From positions 80,051 through 144,050 of the forward strand of contig CASWVG010000002.1 of assembly GCA_949472775.1 (NCBI GenBank): a stretch of 64,000 nucleotides of DNA, read 5' to 3'. Below, one piece after another: positions 34,657-43,779 of this stretch (its first letter is position 1; every line of letters starts with the position of its first letter). The position numbers and the translations under genes are program-made. This DNA is from an uncultured Lachnospiraceae bacterium. Lineage in GTDB: Bacteria > Bacillota > Clostridia > Lachnospirales > Lachnospiraceae. Under the pieces are notes generated by a model, which saw only the letters and a program-made list of their open reading frames with translations, was not told the origin of the DNA and ran no database searches.

Positions 34657-35049
34657 ATGAAGATTTTGTTGGCAGAGGACGATTTCGCCAGCCGTAAGTT
34701 TATGGATAAGCAGCTCTCACGTTATGGAGAATGCGACGTGATGGTGGATGGCGAAGAGGCTGTGGATGCGTTTATGATGGCACTGGAGGACGGTGAGCCT
34801 TATGATCTGGCATGTCTGGATGTGATGATGCCGGTTATGGACGGCTATCAGGTGTTAAAGGCAATCCGCGATATCGAAGCGCAGAAGGGTATTCCCAAGA
34901 GTAAGCGTGTAAAAGTCATTATGACGACGGCGCTGAATGACGAACGCAATGTAAAGATGGCGTTCGAGCTTGGATGCGAAGCCTATGCCGGGAAACCGAT
35001 AGATGTAGAGAAGTTTGAAAAGGTATTAACAAAGCTTGGGCTGATTTAG
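34657..35049 (+). CDS. CheY-like single-domain response regulator
   Basis: 130 residues, only a receiver domain. Acidic pair EDD near the N-terminus, phospho-acceptor D55 in ACLDVMMPVMDGY, threonine in IMTTAL and lysine in AGKPID. It is placed between cheB and cheA, so CheA is the likely donor. With no output domain it could bind a flagellar switch (CheY role) or act as a phosphate sink. The sequence gives no clear FliM-binding signature that I can verify. AAAGGAG precedes the ATG. Confidence 0.9.
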   Translation: MKILLAEDDFASRKFMDKQLSRYGECDVMVDGEEAVDAFMMALEDGEPYDLACLDVMMPVMDGYQVLKAIRDIEAQKGIPKSKRVKVIMTTALNDERNVKMAFELGCEAYAGKPIDVEKFEKVLTKLGLI

Positions 35050-35082
35050 GAAATCTGAAAATCCTTAAGATGAGGAGGAAAT

Positions 35083-37218
35083 ATGGCAGAAGAATTCAAC
35101 ACAGAAAGTATGCTTGACATGTTTTTGTACGAGAGCGGACAGCTTTTGGAAAAACTGGAAGGCATAATATTGGAAAAACAGGATGCTGATTGCTTCGATG
35201 ATGCCGATATCAATGAGATTTTCCGCGTCATGCACACCATTAAAGGTTCCTCGGGCGTTTTGATGTATGAGAACATCACGAAGGTGACCCATAAACTGGA
35301 GGATGTGTTCTATTACCTGAGAGAATCCCACCCGGATGACGTGCCGCACATGGAATTGGTGGAAAAAGTACTTGCGGTGTCGGATTTTGTGACGGGTGAG
35401 CTCGATAAGCTGAAAAACGGCGATACGCCGGATGGTGATGAAAAAGAGCTTGTGGAGGATCTGGATGAGTTCCTTGGGCGCCTGAAGGGCGAGATCAAGA
35501 AGCAGGGTATCCAGATGCCGCAGGCTAATAAGCATGTGGAGCCGACACAATTCTACATTACGCCGGTGGCGGGTGACGACAGTCATTTTTATCGGATTTC
35601 GATTCATTACCGAAGCGATACGCAGATGAGCAATCTGAGGGCTTATTCGGCGACCTATGCTTTAAAGGAGGTTGCGGAAGATCTGCTGTACACACCGGAT
35701 GACATTCTCTCCAACGAGGCGAGTGCCGATGTGATCGTGGCAGAGGGCTTTCACATGCTGCTGCAGACGAAGAGTTCCAAGGAGGATGTGATCGCACTGA
35801 TCGACAGCTCCGAGGCAGAGGAAATTAATTTTGATGAGCTCTCCAAAGAGGAGTACGGCAGGGCGCTTGGTGAGTTTGGCAGAGAGGAAGCCGAGCCGGT
35901 TGTTGTAGCGCCTGTGGCTGCGAAGGATGACAGCAATAAAGAGGCGAAGAAGGAAGGACCGAAACCGGGCGACTACGTGGTTAAGACCAAGGAAGCCGGC
36001 AAGGGTAAGACACTGGCGAAGAACCAGCCCAAACAGCAGAGTATCATCAGCGTGAATGTGGAGAAGATGGATGCGCTGATGGATCTGATCGGCGAGCTGG
36101 TTATCGCGGAGGCGGTTGTACTGCAGAATCCGGATCTGAAAGTGCCGGGACTGGAGCTTTCCAATTTCCAGAAGGCGTCCGGGCAGCTTTCCAAGATTAC
36201 GACGGAACTGCAGGAAGTTATCATGTCCATGCGTATGATGCCTCTTACCAACACGTTCCAGAAGATGCGCCGAATCGTATTCGACGTTTCCAGAAAGCTT
36301 GGTAAGGACATTGAGCTTGAAGTGGTCGGTGAGAACACGGAAGTGGATAAGAATATCATCGAACATATTACCGACCCGTTGATGCATCTTGTGAGAAACT
36401 CTGTGGATCACGGTATCGAGGAGGATCCGGCGGACAGAACCGCGGTCGGCAAATCTTCGAAAGGAAAGATCACACTGGAGGCGAAGAACGAGGGCGGTAA
36501 GGTTTATATCAGCGTTAAGGACGACGGCAAAGGTCTGAATAAAGATAAACTATACCAGAAAGCTCTGGATAAAGGCCTGATTGAGAATAAGCCGATGAGC
36601 GAGTTTACGGACAAGGAGATTTTCCGATTTATCACGCTGCCGGGCTTCTCCACCAAGGAGGAGGTAACCGAGTATTCAGGCAGAGGCGTGGGCATGGATG
36701 TGGTGGTGAAGAACATCCAGTCCATCAGCGGAAGACTGGATATTTCCAGCGTGGAGTTTGAAGGGTCGGAGATGACTCTGGTGATTCCGCTCACGCTTGC
36801 AATTATCAATGGTATTGTGGTACAGGTAGGTAATTCCCCGTTTGTGATTGAGACGGCGTCGATCAAGGAATTTGTGAGAGTGGGAGAAGACTCTCTCATC
36901 AGTGAGCCGAGTGGCGAGGAATACATCGTGCTGAGAGGGGAGTGTTATCCCTTTATCCGCCTGAATGAAAGGTATGATCTGCCCGATTCGATCGATAAGA
37001 TTGAAGAGGGAATCATCGTTGTGTTAGAACATGAGGGCAGCCAGGTATGTGTGCTGATTGACAAACTGCTGCAGGAGCAGGAGATCGTGGTGAAGCCGAT
37101 TCCCCCGTATGTCCGGAAAGTCAAGGGTCTTTCGGGCTGTACGCAGCTTGGCGACGGAAGCATTGCACTGATCCTGGATATTGCCGGATTGCTGATGCAT
37201 GACGGAGAAAGGAGATAG
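35083..37218 (+). CDS. cheA: Chemotaxis histidine kinase CheA
   Basis: 711 residues with the full domain order: HPt (about 1-110, phospho-H51 in RVMHTIKGSSGVL), a P2-like regulator-docking region (about 150-260), a charged linker, a dimerisation helix pair (VNVEKMDALMDLIGELVIAEA), an ATPase domain (HLVRNSVDHGIE, VKDDGKGL, GRGVGMDVV) and a C-terminal CheW-like regulatory domain. It phosphorylates the CheY-like protein and CheB in response to receptors. AGGAGGAAAT precedes the ATG. CheW follows after three bases, indicating tight coupling. Confidence 0.96.
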   Translation: MAEEFNTESMLDMFLYESGQLLEKLEGIILEKQDADCFDDADINEIFRVMHTIKGSSGVLMYENITKVTHKLEDVFYYLRESHPDDVPHMELVEKVLAVSDFVTGELDKLKNGDTPDGDEKELVEDLDEFLGRLKGEIKKQGIQMPQANKHVEPTQFYITPVAGDDSHFYRISIHYRSDTQMSNLRAYSATYALKEVAEDLLYTPDDILSNEASADVIVAEGFHMLLQTKSSKEDVIALIDSSEAEEINFDELSKEEYGRALGEFGREEAEPVVVAPVAAKDDSNKEAKKEGPKPGDYVVKTKEAGKGKTLAKNQPKQQSIISVNVEKMDALMDLIGELVIAEAVVLQNPDLKVPGLELSNFQKASGQLSKITTELQEVIMSMRMMPLTNTFQKMRRIVFDVSRKLGKDIELEVVGENTEVDKNIIEHITDPLMHLVRNSVDHGIEEDPADRTAVGKSSKGKITLEAKNEGGKVYISVKDDGKGLNKDKLYQKALDKGLIENKPMSEFTDKEIFRFITLPGFSTKEEVTEYSGRGVGMDVVVKNIQSISGRLDISSVEFEGSEMTLVIPLTLAIINGIVVQVGNSPFVIETASIKEFVRVGEDSLISEPSGEEYIVLRGECYPFIRLNERYDLPDSIDKIEEGIIVVLEHEGSQVCVLIDKLLQEQEIVVKPIPPYVRKVKGLSGCTQLGDGSIALILDIAGLLMHDGERR

Positions 37219-37221
37219 TAC

Positions 37222-37761
37222 ATGGCGGAAGATTTATTGAAAAAAGTAGAAACGGATGATATGGAAGAGCTGTTGGAGGATGATTCCCAAAAAGGAATGT
37301 ATATGACATTCCAGATTGGAAAAGAGTTGTTCGGCATAAGCATCAGCTATGTGAATGAGATCATTGCGATGCAGCCGATTGCGGCAATCCCCGAGGTAGA
37401 CGATTACATTAAGGGTTTGATCAATCTCCGAGGCAAGATTATTCCTGTGATTGATGTTCGTGTCAGATTTAAAATGGAACCGTGCGAATACACGGACAGA
37501 ACGTGTATTATCGTCATCGATGTAAAATCTACCATGATCGGTCTGATCGTGGAGAGATTAGCGGATGTTGATACCATTGCAGAGGACAATATCGCACCAC
37601 CGCCGTCGCTGGGAAGGAAAGAACATGAGCATAACAAGTATGTTTTCGGACTGGCCAGAACAGGAGACACGGTAACGCTTCTTCTTGATCCTGAGAAACT
37701 GATTAGGCAGGACGATATCGTGACAGCGATGGAAGAGGTTCGCAAGGAAGAACAATCATAA
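37222..37761 (+). CDS. cheW: Chemotaxis coupling protein CheW
   Basis: 179 residues. The two-beta-barrel CheW fold is recognisable from MYMTFQIGKELFGISISYVNEII, IPEVDDYIKGLINLRGKIIPVIDVR and IVIDVKSTMIGLIVERLADV. An acidic N-terminal extension of about 30 residues precedes it. It links chemoreceptors to CheA. It lies between cheA (3-base gap) and a chemoreceptor gene (15-base gap). GGAGA is within the end of cheA. Confidence 0.95.
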   Translation: MAEDLLKKVETDDMEELLEDDSQKGMYMTFQIGKELFGISISYVNEIIAMQPIAAIPEVDDYIKGLINLRGKIIPVIDVRVRFKMEPCEYTDRTCIIVIDVKSTMIGLIVERLADVDTIAEDNIAPPPSLGRKEHEHNKYVFGLARTGDTVTLLLDPEKLIRQDDIVTAMEEVRKEEQS

Positions 37762-37776
37762 AAAGGAGAAACTACC

Positions 37777-39558
37777 ATGAAGAAGAGATTTTCAATTGTT
37801 GACATGTCAGTCAAGAAAAAGATTACGTTATTCAGCGCTCTGATGCTGATTATGCTGATCCTTGTTTCGGCGGTGGGATTATGGTCCTCTAATATGGTAA
37901 ACACGGCGCGCAAGAGCCAGTATGATAACTATGCGATGCCCCAATACTATGTGACGCAGGGATTTGCTAATTTCTGTAACATTAAAGTGCGTATCCGTAA
38001 CATTCTGTTCTACTATAGCGAAGATATGGATACGATAGCGAAGCAGGAAGAGATGATTGACAGCTATAAAGCGGATGCTGCCAGCTATTTTGCCCTGTTT
38101 GAAGAAACCATGGACAAATTGACCCCGGAAATCCAGGATCAATATCATTTGGTACGGGATAAGATTGACAGCTGGTATGCGTCCTCTGAAGAGGATATCA
38201 ATCTTGTCAAGGAAGGCAAGACAGAGGAAGCGATCAACGAGCTTGTGACGAACAGTAAGTTTGTCGCTGATGAAGTGGAAGACAATCTGCGCATCCTGAT
38301 TGAAATGATGGAGAACACATCTGACGAGAAGGATCTGGATCTGAACACCCAGCTGATGGCGCTGACAATCCTGCAGGTGGTGGTAATGGTAGTCGCTATT
38401 CTCATCACTATCGCGTACTGCGCGCTTCTGATCAAGGCGATCACGGTTCCCATGGCGAAGCTGTCCGAGGCGGCTAAGAAGATGACTATGGGTGATATCG
38501 AAGTAGACTGCGAGAAAGTTTACAACGATGATCTGGGTGCACTGCTCGATGAGTTTGCCCAGATGGCGGAAGCGATCCGGGTACAGACCGACATCACCGA
38601 AGCGATTTCCAAGGGTGATCTGACGATGGAAGCAAATCCCCGCAGCGACAGAGACGTGCTGGGCAAGGCGATTGTCAGACTGCTTTCCGAGAACAACATG
38701 ACGCTGAGCAACGTGAAAGAGGCGAGCACGCAGATTACCGTCGGTTCCGAGCAGGTGGCGAATGCCAGCCAGGCTCTGGCACAGGGCTCCACCGAGCAGG
38801 CTAGTGCGATCGAACAGGTAACGGCTTCTATGGATGAGGTGACACAGCGTACCAAGGCGAATGCGACGCAGGCAGGTGAAGCTAACGTTCTGGTACATAA
38901 TATCAAGGATATGGCTACAGCCGGCAACGATCAGATGAAGTCCATGATTCAGGCAATGGATGATATCAATGCATCTTCTGAGACGATCTCCAAGATCATT
39001 AAGACGATCGACGATATCGCATTCCAGACAAACATTCTTGCGCTGAATGCGGCGGTTGAGGCGGCAAGAGCAGGCGTACACGGCAAGGGATTTGCAGTGG
39101 TGGCTGAAGAAGTAAGAAACCTGGCGGCTAAGAGTGCGGCTGCGGCCAGCGAGACGGCAGAGATGATCGACGATACGATCCATAAGGTTGGCAACGGCGC
39201 GAAGATCGCCCAGGATACCGCGAAGTCTCTCGACGAGATTGTGGGTTCCATCGACGAGATTGTTGGACTGATCGGAAATATTACGGCTTCGTCCAATGAT
39301 CAGGCGACGGCGATCTCCCAGATTGACCAGGCGATTTCCCAGGTATCTACCGTGGTACAGACCAATGCGGCTACCAGTGAGCAGTGTGCGGCAGCCAGCG
39401 AGGAGCTTTCTAACCAGGCGGTTACCCTCAGGAACCTTATGGCGAGATATCAGTTGGTGTCCGGCAATATGGGCGGCAGCAGCTATGTGGACAGCACGCC
39501 TACATACAGCAGTGAGCCGACGATCTCTCTGGACGGAGATTACGACGATAAGTATTAA
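37777..39558 (+). CDS. Methyl-accepting chemotaxis protein with 4HB-type sensor
   Basis: 593 residues. TM1 ([21 protein letters not shown]) is followed by an all-helical extracytoplasmic domain of about 150 residues consistent with the four-helix-bundle 4HB_MCP family, TM2 ([21 protein letters not shown]), HAMP ([20 protein letters not shown]) and the signalling coiled coil. The conserved tip is [20 protein letters not shown] and [28 protein letters not shown] precedes the ATG. As the last gene of the che run it is probably the dedicated receptor of this CheA/CheW pair. No C-terminal CheR-tethering pentapeptide is seen. Confidence 0.94.
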   Translation: MKKRFSIVDMSVKKKITLFSALMLIMLILVSAVGLWSSNMVNTARKSQYDNYAMPQYYVTQGFANFCNIKVRIRNILFYYSEDMDTIAKQEEMIDSYKADAASYFALFEETMDKLTPEIQDQYHLVRDKIDSWYASSEEDINLVKEGKTEEAINELVTNSKFVADEVEDNLRILIEMMENTSDEKDLDLNTQLMALTILQVVVMVVAILITIAYCALLIKAITVPMAKLSEAAKKMTMGDIEVDCEKVYNDDLGALLDEFAQMAEAIRVQTDITEAISKGDLTMEANPRSDRDVLGKAIVRLLSENNMTLSNVKEASTQITVGSEQVANASQALAQGSTEQASAIEQVTASMDEVTQRTKANATQAGEANVLVHNIKDMATAGNDQMKSMIQAMDDINASSETISKIIKTIDDIAFQTNILALNAAVEAARAGVHGKGFAVVAEEVRNLAAKSAAAASETAEMIDDTIHKVGNGAKIAQDTAKSLDEIVGSIDEIVGLIGNITASSNDQATAISQIDQAISQVSTVVQTNAATSEQCAAASEELSNQAVTLRNLMARYQLVSGNMGGSSYVDSTPTYSSEPTISLDGDYDDKY

Positions 39559-39599
39559 GAAGAGGACAGACCGGAGCGGGTCTGTACAGAATAGAGGAA

Positions 39600-39633
39600 A
39601 GAGTCATTGCCCTTGGGCGGTGGCTCTTTTTTT
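39600..39633 (+). terminator. Terminator of the che operon
   Basis: AGAGTCATTGCCC pairs with GGGCGGTGGCTCT (mostly paired) and is followed by a run of seven Ts. A smaller CAGACC/GGTCTG hairpin lies at about 39567-39583. Confidence 0.8.
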
Positions 39634-39659
39634 GACTCTGCTTTTAAGTTTTATATATA
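39632..39659 (+). promoter_or_regulatory. Candidate promoter of the FtsX-type permease pair
   Basis: TTGACT (39632-39637) directly after the terminator T-run, a 16-bp spacer and TATATA (39654-39659). Confidence 0.4.
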
Positions 39660-39725
39660 TTTATGTCACAAATAGGAGCCACCAGGTGTATTATTGGTAA
39701 ACAGGAATCAGAAGGAGGCGATTCG

Positions 39726-40949
39726 GTGAAGCTGGCATATCGAAATCTGGTCAGACATTACAGAAAAAGTATACTTTCCGCCGCCATCGGCATTGTGACG
39801 ATCACGCTTTTACTGCTCTACGCAGTCAATCTGGACAGTACGGAAAGACAGCTTGTTATGCTCCCGGAAGCGATGGAGGTGAGCGGCAGGGTCAGCAATC
39901 TGAACGGTTCACGGGAAGAAGGAATCAGCATTTCCGAGGAGCGCGTGGATGGAATCGTCTCCTGCCCGGATGTGGAGAAAGCGGTCTTCTCGGCGCAGTT
40001 TATGACGGGATTCGGCGCGTTTACGCTGGAGGAATATAAGGGAAACCTCAATTATTTTGCGACGGCGGTCAACGATATTGCGGGCGTTCCCGGTTTAAAA
40101 AGCGAGGAAATTTCCTATGGAGAAAAGTGGGATGAGAGCCTTTTCGCGGGCGGGGAGCCGCTGTGCATTCTGGACGCCCGGACAATGGTTCAACAGGGGG
40201 TGTCGCTCGGGGATGAGGTGACGATCACCCTCTATTACTATCAGTACGGGCAGGGAGGCATTGGGATCGGCAAGGTTACGCCTCTCGCAGAAGGCAGACC
40301 GTTCACGGTTGCGGGCGTGATGGATTATAAAGACTTTACCGGCAGTGTGACGCCGCCTCAGATGCTGTTTCCCCTTGAGAGCGTGCGGCAGATTTTTCGG
40401 GAGGAAGGGATCGCGTTTACGGCGGATTCGGCAGCCTTCAAGGTAAAAGACCCGTTCCGGCTGAATGAATGTAAAAGCTATATGAAGGAGCTGGGCTTTC
40501 TGCCCGTGGTCAGGGACGCTGATTTTTCTTATGCGGGAAACGCCCTCAGCATGAAGGACGAGGAGTTTATCAACGCGGCGGAAAACCTGCGGGAGACGCT
40601 GACGTTCCTTACGGGGATGCTGCCCTTTGTGGTGGTGATTCTCCTGTTTGTGGGATATCTGTGCAGCTATCTGCTGATTCAGAGCAGAAAGGCGGAGTAT
40701 GCCACCATGCGCTCGGTAGGAATGGGATGGGGACACTGCTTTGTTGTTCTGCTTTTGGAAAATTTGATGATCGAGGTGGCAGCCTGCGCGGCGGTCAGCC
40801 TGCCTGTGCTTTTGTCGGGCGCGGTGAGCGGCAGGGCGCTTCTGTTTTCGGACGCCATATTTCTTCTGGCATTTTTATGGGGAAGCGCGGCGGCATTGTG
40901 GACTTTCCATCGGCTGAACGTGATGGAGGTATTGCGCGCAGGTGAATAG
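39726..40949 (+). CDS. FtsX/MacB-like ABC transporter permease
   Basis: About 407 residues. One N-terminal helix (SILSAAIGIVTITLLLLYAV), a large extracytoplasmic domain of about 240 residues, then three C-terminal helices (FLTGMLPFVVVILLFVGYLCSYL, LLENLMIEVAACAAVSLPVLLSGA and AIFLLAFLWGSAAALWTF). The cytoplasmic MRSVGMGW loop is the FtsX-family signature. The GTG at 39726 is chosen because AAGGAGGCG lies five bases upstream. The frame opens earlier at 39663. Such permeases form mechanotransmission machines or export peptides or lipoproteins with an ATPase, but none is encoded next to it. Confidence 0.82.
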   Translation: MKLAYRNLVRHYRKSILSAAIGIVTITLLLLYAVNLDSTERQLVMLPEAMEVSGRVSNLNGSREEGISISEERVDGIVSCPDVEKAVFSAQFMTGFGAFTLEEYKGNLNYFATAVNDIAGVPGLKSEEISYGEKWDESLFAGGEPLCILDARTMVQQGVSLGDEVTITLYYYQYGQGGIGIGKVTPLAEGRPFTVAGVMDYKDFTGSVTPPQMLFPLESVRQIFREEGIAFTADSAAFKVKDPFRLNECKSYMKELGFLPVVRDADFSYAGNALSMKDEEFINAAENLRETLTFLTGMLPFVVVILLFVGYLCSYLLIQSRKAEYATMRSVGMGWGHCFVVLLLENLMIEVAACAAVSLPVLLSGAVSGRALLFSDAIFLLAFLWGSAAALWTFHRLNVMEVLRAGE

Positions 40950-41039
40950 TGTGAGAAGAGTTTCTAAAGACGTCCCGCCATAGGACGGGACGCCAAGAAC
41001 CGTCTCACACAGGAGAATGCCAAAATACGGGCATTCTCC
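40949..41039 (+). repeat. Dispersed two-hairpin intergenic repeat, copy 5
   Basis: GTGTGAG (40949-40955) pairs with CTCACAC (41004-41010), enclosing the perfect inner hairpin CGTCCCG/CGGGACG. It is followed by GGAGAATGCC (41012-41021) and GGCATTCTCC (41030-41039). The last base of the upstream stop codon is the first base of the element. Confidence 0.75.
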
Positions 41040-41076
41040 GCACGAATTTGAGAGATAAAGGGAGGAGACAGGTATC

Positions 41077-42897
41077 ATGATCATACGGAAGAGTCTGCTG
41101 AAACTGCGGCGCACGCCGGTCAGAACCGTACTGTTTTTTCTTTTGGTGGCATTTGCGTCGGCGCTGCTTTCCACGGGCGGCGGGCTGTGGCAGATGTGCC
41201 AGGAGAATATGGCGCGTTTTGAGGGCATTTTCCAGACCATCGCCACGGTGGAGCAGAAGCCGCAGCGGTATGTAAGGGAAGAAATCTGGCAGGCAGATCA
41301 GGGAGAGTACAAGGTCGTCAGCCGGGCGGAGTATGGGGATATGATTCCCCTCTCTGTGCTTTCCTTCGAGGGGGCGGACTATATCAGCGGACCGGAGCGC
41401 AGGGGCTGGTATGCCGCCTATCTGCCGGAATACGAGATGATGGATGCGGGCACGGGGATCACAAGCAATCTGGTGGTGGAGGCCTCCCCCGTGGAGGATG
41501 CGGTTCCGGCGGGACCGATTAAGATGGAGGTCAAAAATATATTGTACAGTTATTATCCCTATAATGCGCCGTTGTTCTATTACTGCGACCATTTCAATGC
41601 GTCGCCGGAGATGCTGTACGCCGATAAGACCTATATTATGTGGATATACGATTTTCTTCCTCATGGCTGGCCGGAGGTAACAGACCCGCAGGAATACCTT
41701 CCTCAAGAGGGGATTGTGAGCACCCAGACCGGCCCGGAAGGGGCTTTTCTTCCCAACGATCTTTCCGGCAGTTCGATCGCGGAGGTGACGCCCGGTTTCT
41801 ATGAGACAGAGGAGGGGCAGCAGTGGAAGGCGCTTGTCCGGGAGTTGGAGATGGGCATATGGCGCTCATCACCTGTTACTGTCACGGACAACCTTGACCT
41901 GATTCCCATCTTTTATGACGGATCTGTCAGTATCATAGAGGGAAGGGAATTTACGCGGGAGGATTACAGCGAGGGCAGGAGGGTCTGTCTGATTTCCCGC
42001 AAGTTTGCCAAACGAAACGACCTGAAGACGGGGGACGTCCTGCATCTGCCGCTGCGCTATGGAGATTACAGGGAGCCGGGCACGGAGGCAGTCTGGAACG
42101 TCAAGCTGACGGCGGAGGGAAAGAACTTTCCTGTATTTGAGGAGGCAGACTGGGAAATATGCGGTATTTACGATATGCTGCCGGGAGGTTTTGCAAAGAG
42201 CTCGTCCTACCGGCTGGATGACAATGAAATTATCATACCAAGGGCATCCATCAAGAACAGTGACAGCGAAAATATTGCCGACTGGGGACCGATGAAGGGT
42301 TGGAACACCTCTTTTGAGATTCCAAACGGCACCATTTCCCGCTGGAAGGAGTTGTGGGAAAAACAGGGCATCGAGGGGTTGGAGATTACCTTCTATGACA
42401 AAGGCTACAGCGTTCTGGAAGACGGGATCAGGCGGATGAAGAAGATGGCGCTCATCCTGCTCGTGGCAGGGGTGGTCAGCGTTTTTTGCGTCCTGCTTTT
42501 CTTCTGTCATATGTTTATCACAAAGCAGAGCGTAGCGACGGCCGTGGAACGGTCGCTTGGCATGACAAAGAGACAGTGCGCGGGATCGCTTTTGACGGGG
42601 ATTGTGCTGTTAGCCCTGTGCGGCGGTATTCTCGGCAGCATTGGCGGCTATTACTGTGCGGGGAAGGCGGCGGGACAGCTTACGCAGGTGGAACGCTTTG
42701 ACCGGAATTTCAGCACCGGCATGATACAGGGACAGAACGGGGAGGAGAAAACGGACTATATTCTGGAAGGGAACTGGCGTGTGAGTGCGGCCGCAGGCAC
42801 TGCGGTAGTGGTACTGGCGGTGGGAATCGCTTCCGTTATGATTGGCGCAAGCCTGCGGCGGGAACCTCTTGTGCTGCTTAGCGGCAGGGAAGAATAA
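41077..42897 (+). CDS. FtsX-like permease, second of a pair
   Basis: 606 residues. A basic N-terminus and TM1 (VRTVLFFLLVAFASALLSTGG) are followed by about 430 extracytoplasmic residues. Three C-terminal helices follow: LILLVAGVVSVFCVLLFFCHMF, LLTGIVLLALCGGILGSIGGYY and GTAVVVLAVGIASVMIGASL. The VERSLGMTKRQ loop matches the FtsX coupling region. The protein is longer than its neighbour in the exported part but has the same topology, so the two could form a heterodimer. GGGAGGAGA precedes the ATG. An ATPase partner is missing here. Confidence 0.82.
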   Translation: MIIRKSLLKLRRTPVRTVLFFLLVAFASALLSTGGGLWQMCQENMARFEGIFQTIATVEQKPQRYVREEIWQADQGEYKVVSRAEYGDMIPLSVLSFEGADYISGPERRGWYAAYLPEYEMMDAGTGITSNLVVEASPVEDAVPAGPIKMEVKNILYSYYPYNAPLFYYCDHFNASPEMLYADKTYIMWIYDFLPHGWPEVTDPQEYLPQEGIVSTQTGPEGAFLPNDLSGSSIAEVTPGFYETEEGQQWKALVRELEMGIWRSSPVTVTDNLDLIPIFYDGSVSIIEGREFTREDYSEGRRVCLISRKFAKRNDLKTGDVLHLPLRYGDYREPGTEAVWNVKLTAEGKNFPVFEEADWEICGIYDMLPGGFAKSSSYRLDDNEIIIPRASIKNSDSENIADWGPMKGWNTSFEIPNGTISRWKELWEKQGIEGLEITFYDKGYSVLEDGIRRMKKMALILLVAGVVSVFCVLLFFCHMFITKQSVATAVERSLGMTKRQCAGSLLTGIVLLALCGGILGSIGGYYCAGKAAGQLTQVERFDRNFSTGMIQGQNGEEKTDYILEGNWRVSAAAGTAVVVLAVGIASVMIGASLRREPLVLLSGREE

Positions 42898-42926
42898 AAG
42901 GATTCCCGAAAAATTATGTATGCCTC

Positions 42927-42955
42927 TTGACATTCGGGACAAAACTATATATAAT
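42927..42955 (+). promoter_or_regulatory. Strong promoter of tRNA-Arg
   Basis: TTGACA (42927-42932), a 17-bp spacer and TATAAT (42950-42955), 52 bp before the tRNA. Confidence 0.85.
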
Positions 42956-43007
42956 TTTTATGTTGCTAAAGCAATAAGTCATATGGTGTGTTGTGACGGC
43001 AGCATAT

Positions 43008-43081
43008 GTGCGCTTAGCTCAGCTGGATAGAGCGTTTGGCTACGGACCAAAAGGTCGGGGGTTCGAATCCTCTAGCGCACG
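43008..43081 (+). tRNA. tRNA-Arg (anticodon ACG)
   Basis: A full cloverleaf can be drawn: acceptor GTGCGCT/AGCGCAC, D-arm GCTC/GAGC, anticodon stem TTTGG/CCAAA with loop CTACGGA, T-arm GGGGG/CCTCT region with TTCGAAT, discriminator G. CCA is not encoded. Confidence 0.97.
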
Positions 43082-43092
43082 GTATAAAGAAG

Positions 43093-43130
43093 GCGGGAAT
43101 GTCGATAAATACGGCGTTCCCGCTATTTTT
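43093..43130 (+). terminator. Terminator after tRNA-Arg
   Basis: GCGGGAA (43093-43099) pairs with TTCCCGC (43117-43123), followed by TATTTTT. Confidence 0.8.
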
Positions 43131-43189
43131 ATATAATAGGAAATTGCGATAGTGTAAAACATTCAAGGAGAATGCGAAGCATTCTCTGA

Positions 43190-43215
43190 ATCGAGCGTGC
43201 CGCGCTCGATTTTTT
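43190..43215 (+). terminator. Second hairpin terminator
   Basis: ATCGAGCG (43190-43197) pairs with CGCTCGAT (43203-43210) and runs into five Ts. Directly before it, AGAATGC/GCATTCT (about 43170-43186) resembles one arm pair of the dispersed repeat. Confidence 0.7.
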
Positions 43216-43286
43216 ATGTGCAGACCCGCATAAGAAGTTTGCTGTTTCATATTTTTTGCTGATGACATCTTTTTTTCATTTAGCAG

Positions 43287-43314
43287 TTGACAAACTGTTC
43301 ATACTGTATATAAT
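43287..43314 (+). promoter_or_regulatory. Promoter of the GntR-ABC operon
   Basis: TTGACA (43287-43292), a 16-bp spacer and TATAAT (43309-43314). Confidence 0.75.
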
Positions 43315-43330
43315 GATATATATACAGTAT
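43301..43330 (+). promoter_or_regulatory. Perfect palindromic operator over the -10 of the GntR promoter
   Basis: ATACTGTATATA (43301-43312) and TATATACAGTAT (43319-43330) form a perfect 12-bp inverted repeat with a 6-bp centre that covers the -10 box. YtrA-type GntR repressors usually bind such sites, so autoregulation is likely. Confidence 0.7.
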
Positions 43331-43387
43331 ATACTGCTCGCGCAACCTGTGACGACAGGGGGCGCCCAAAAATAAGGGAGGCATACA

Positions 43388-43759
43388 TTGAACATTATCA
43401 TATCGAACCAGTCCGAGCTGCCGATCTATGCGCAGATCAGGGAGCAGCTCAAGGAGCAGATTTTAAACGGACAGATCCCGGAGGGAGAAACCCTTCCCTC
43501 CATCCGCCAGCTGGCGAAGGAGGTGGGCGTCAGCGTGATCACCACGACCCGCGCCTACAGCGAACTGGAAACGGAGGGATTTATCGCCACCATGCAGGGT
43601 AAGGGCAGCGTAGTGCTTCCCACAGACAACAACCTGCTGCGGGAGCAGTACCTTCTGCGGATCGAGGAGGGGCTGTCCACGGCGATTGAGACCGCGAAAA
43701 CGATGGGGATGTCCAAAGACGAACTGACGGATATTTTTCATAACTTATTGGAAACATAA
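43388..43759 (+). CDS. GntR-family (YtrA-type) transcription regulator
   Basis: 123 residues: a winged helix (PIYAQIREQLKEQILNGQI, LPSIRQLAKEVGVSVITTTRAYSELETEGFI, GKGSVVLP) with a short helical C-terminus for dimerisation, the YtrA subfamily architecture. It starts with TTG at 43388, supported by AGGGAGGC six bases upstream, and no ATG fits. It is cotranscribed with the ABC ATPase and membrane protein that follow, and a perfect palindrome overlaps its promoter. It should repress this exporter until a cell-envelope or similar signal is sensed. Confidence 0.9.
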   Translation: MNIIISNQSELPIYAQIREQLKEQILNGQIPEGETLPSIRQLAKEVGVSVITTTRAYSELETEGFIATMQGKGSVVLPTDNNLLREQYLLRIEEGLSTAIETAKTMGMSKDELTDIFHNLLET

Positions 43760-43779
43760 GGTTTCGGAAAGGAATGGGA

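Noticed and set aside
37879..39183. 434-codon minus-strand frame across the chemoreceptor gene
   Set aside because: Antisense to a certain gene, with shadow-type composition (H, R, L, C) and no initiation signal.
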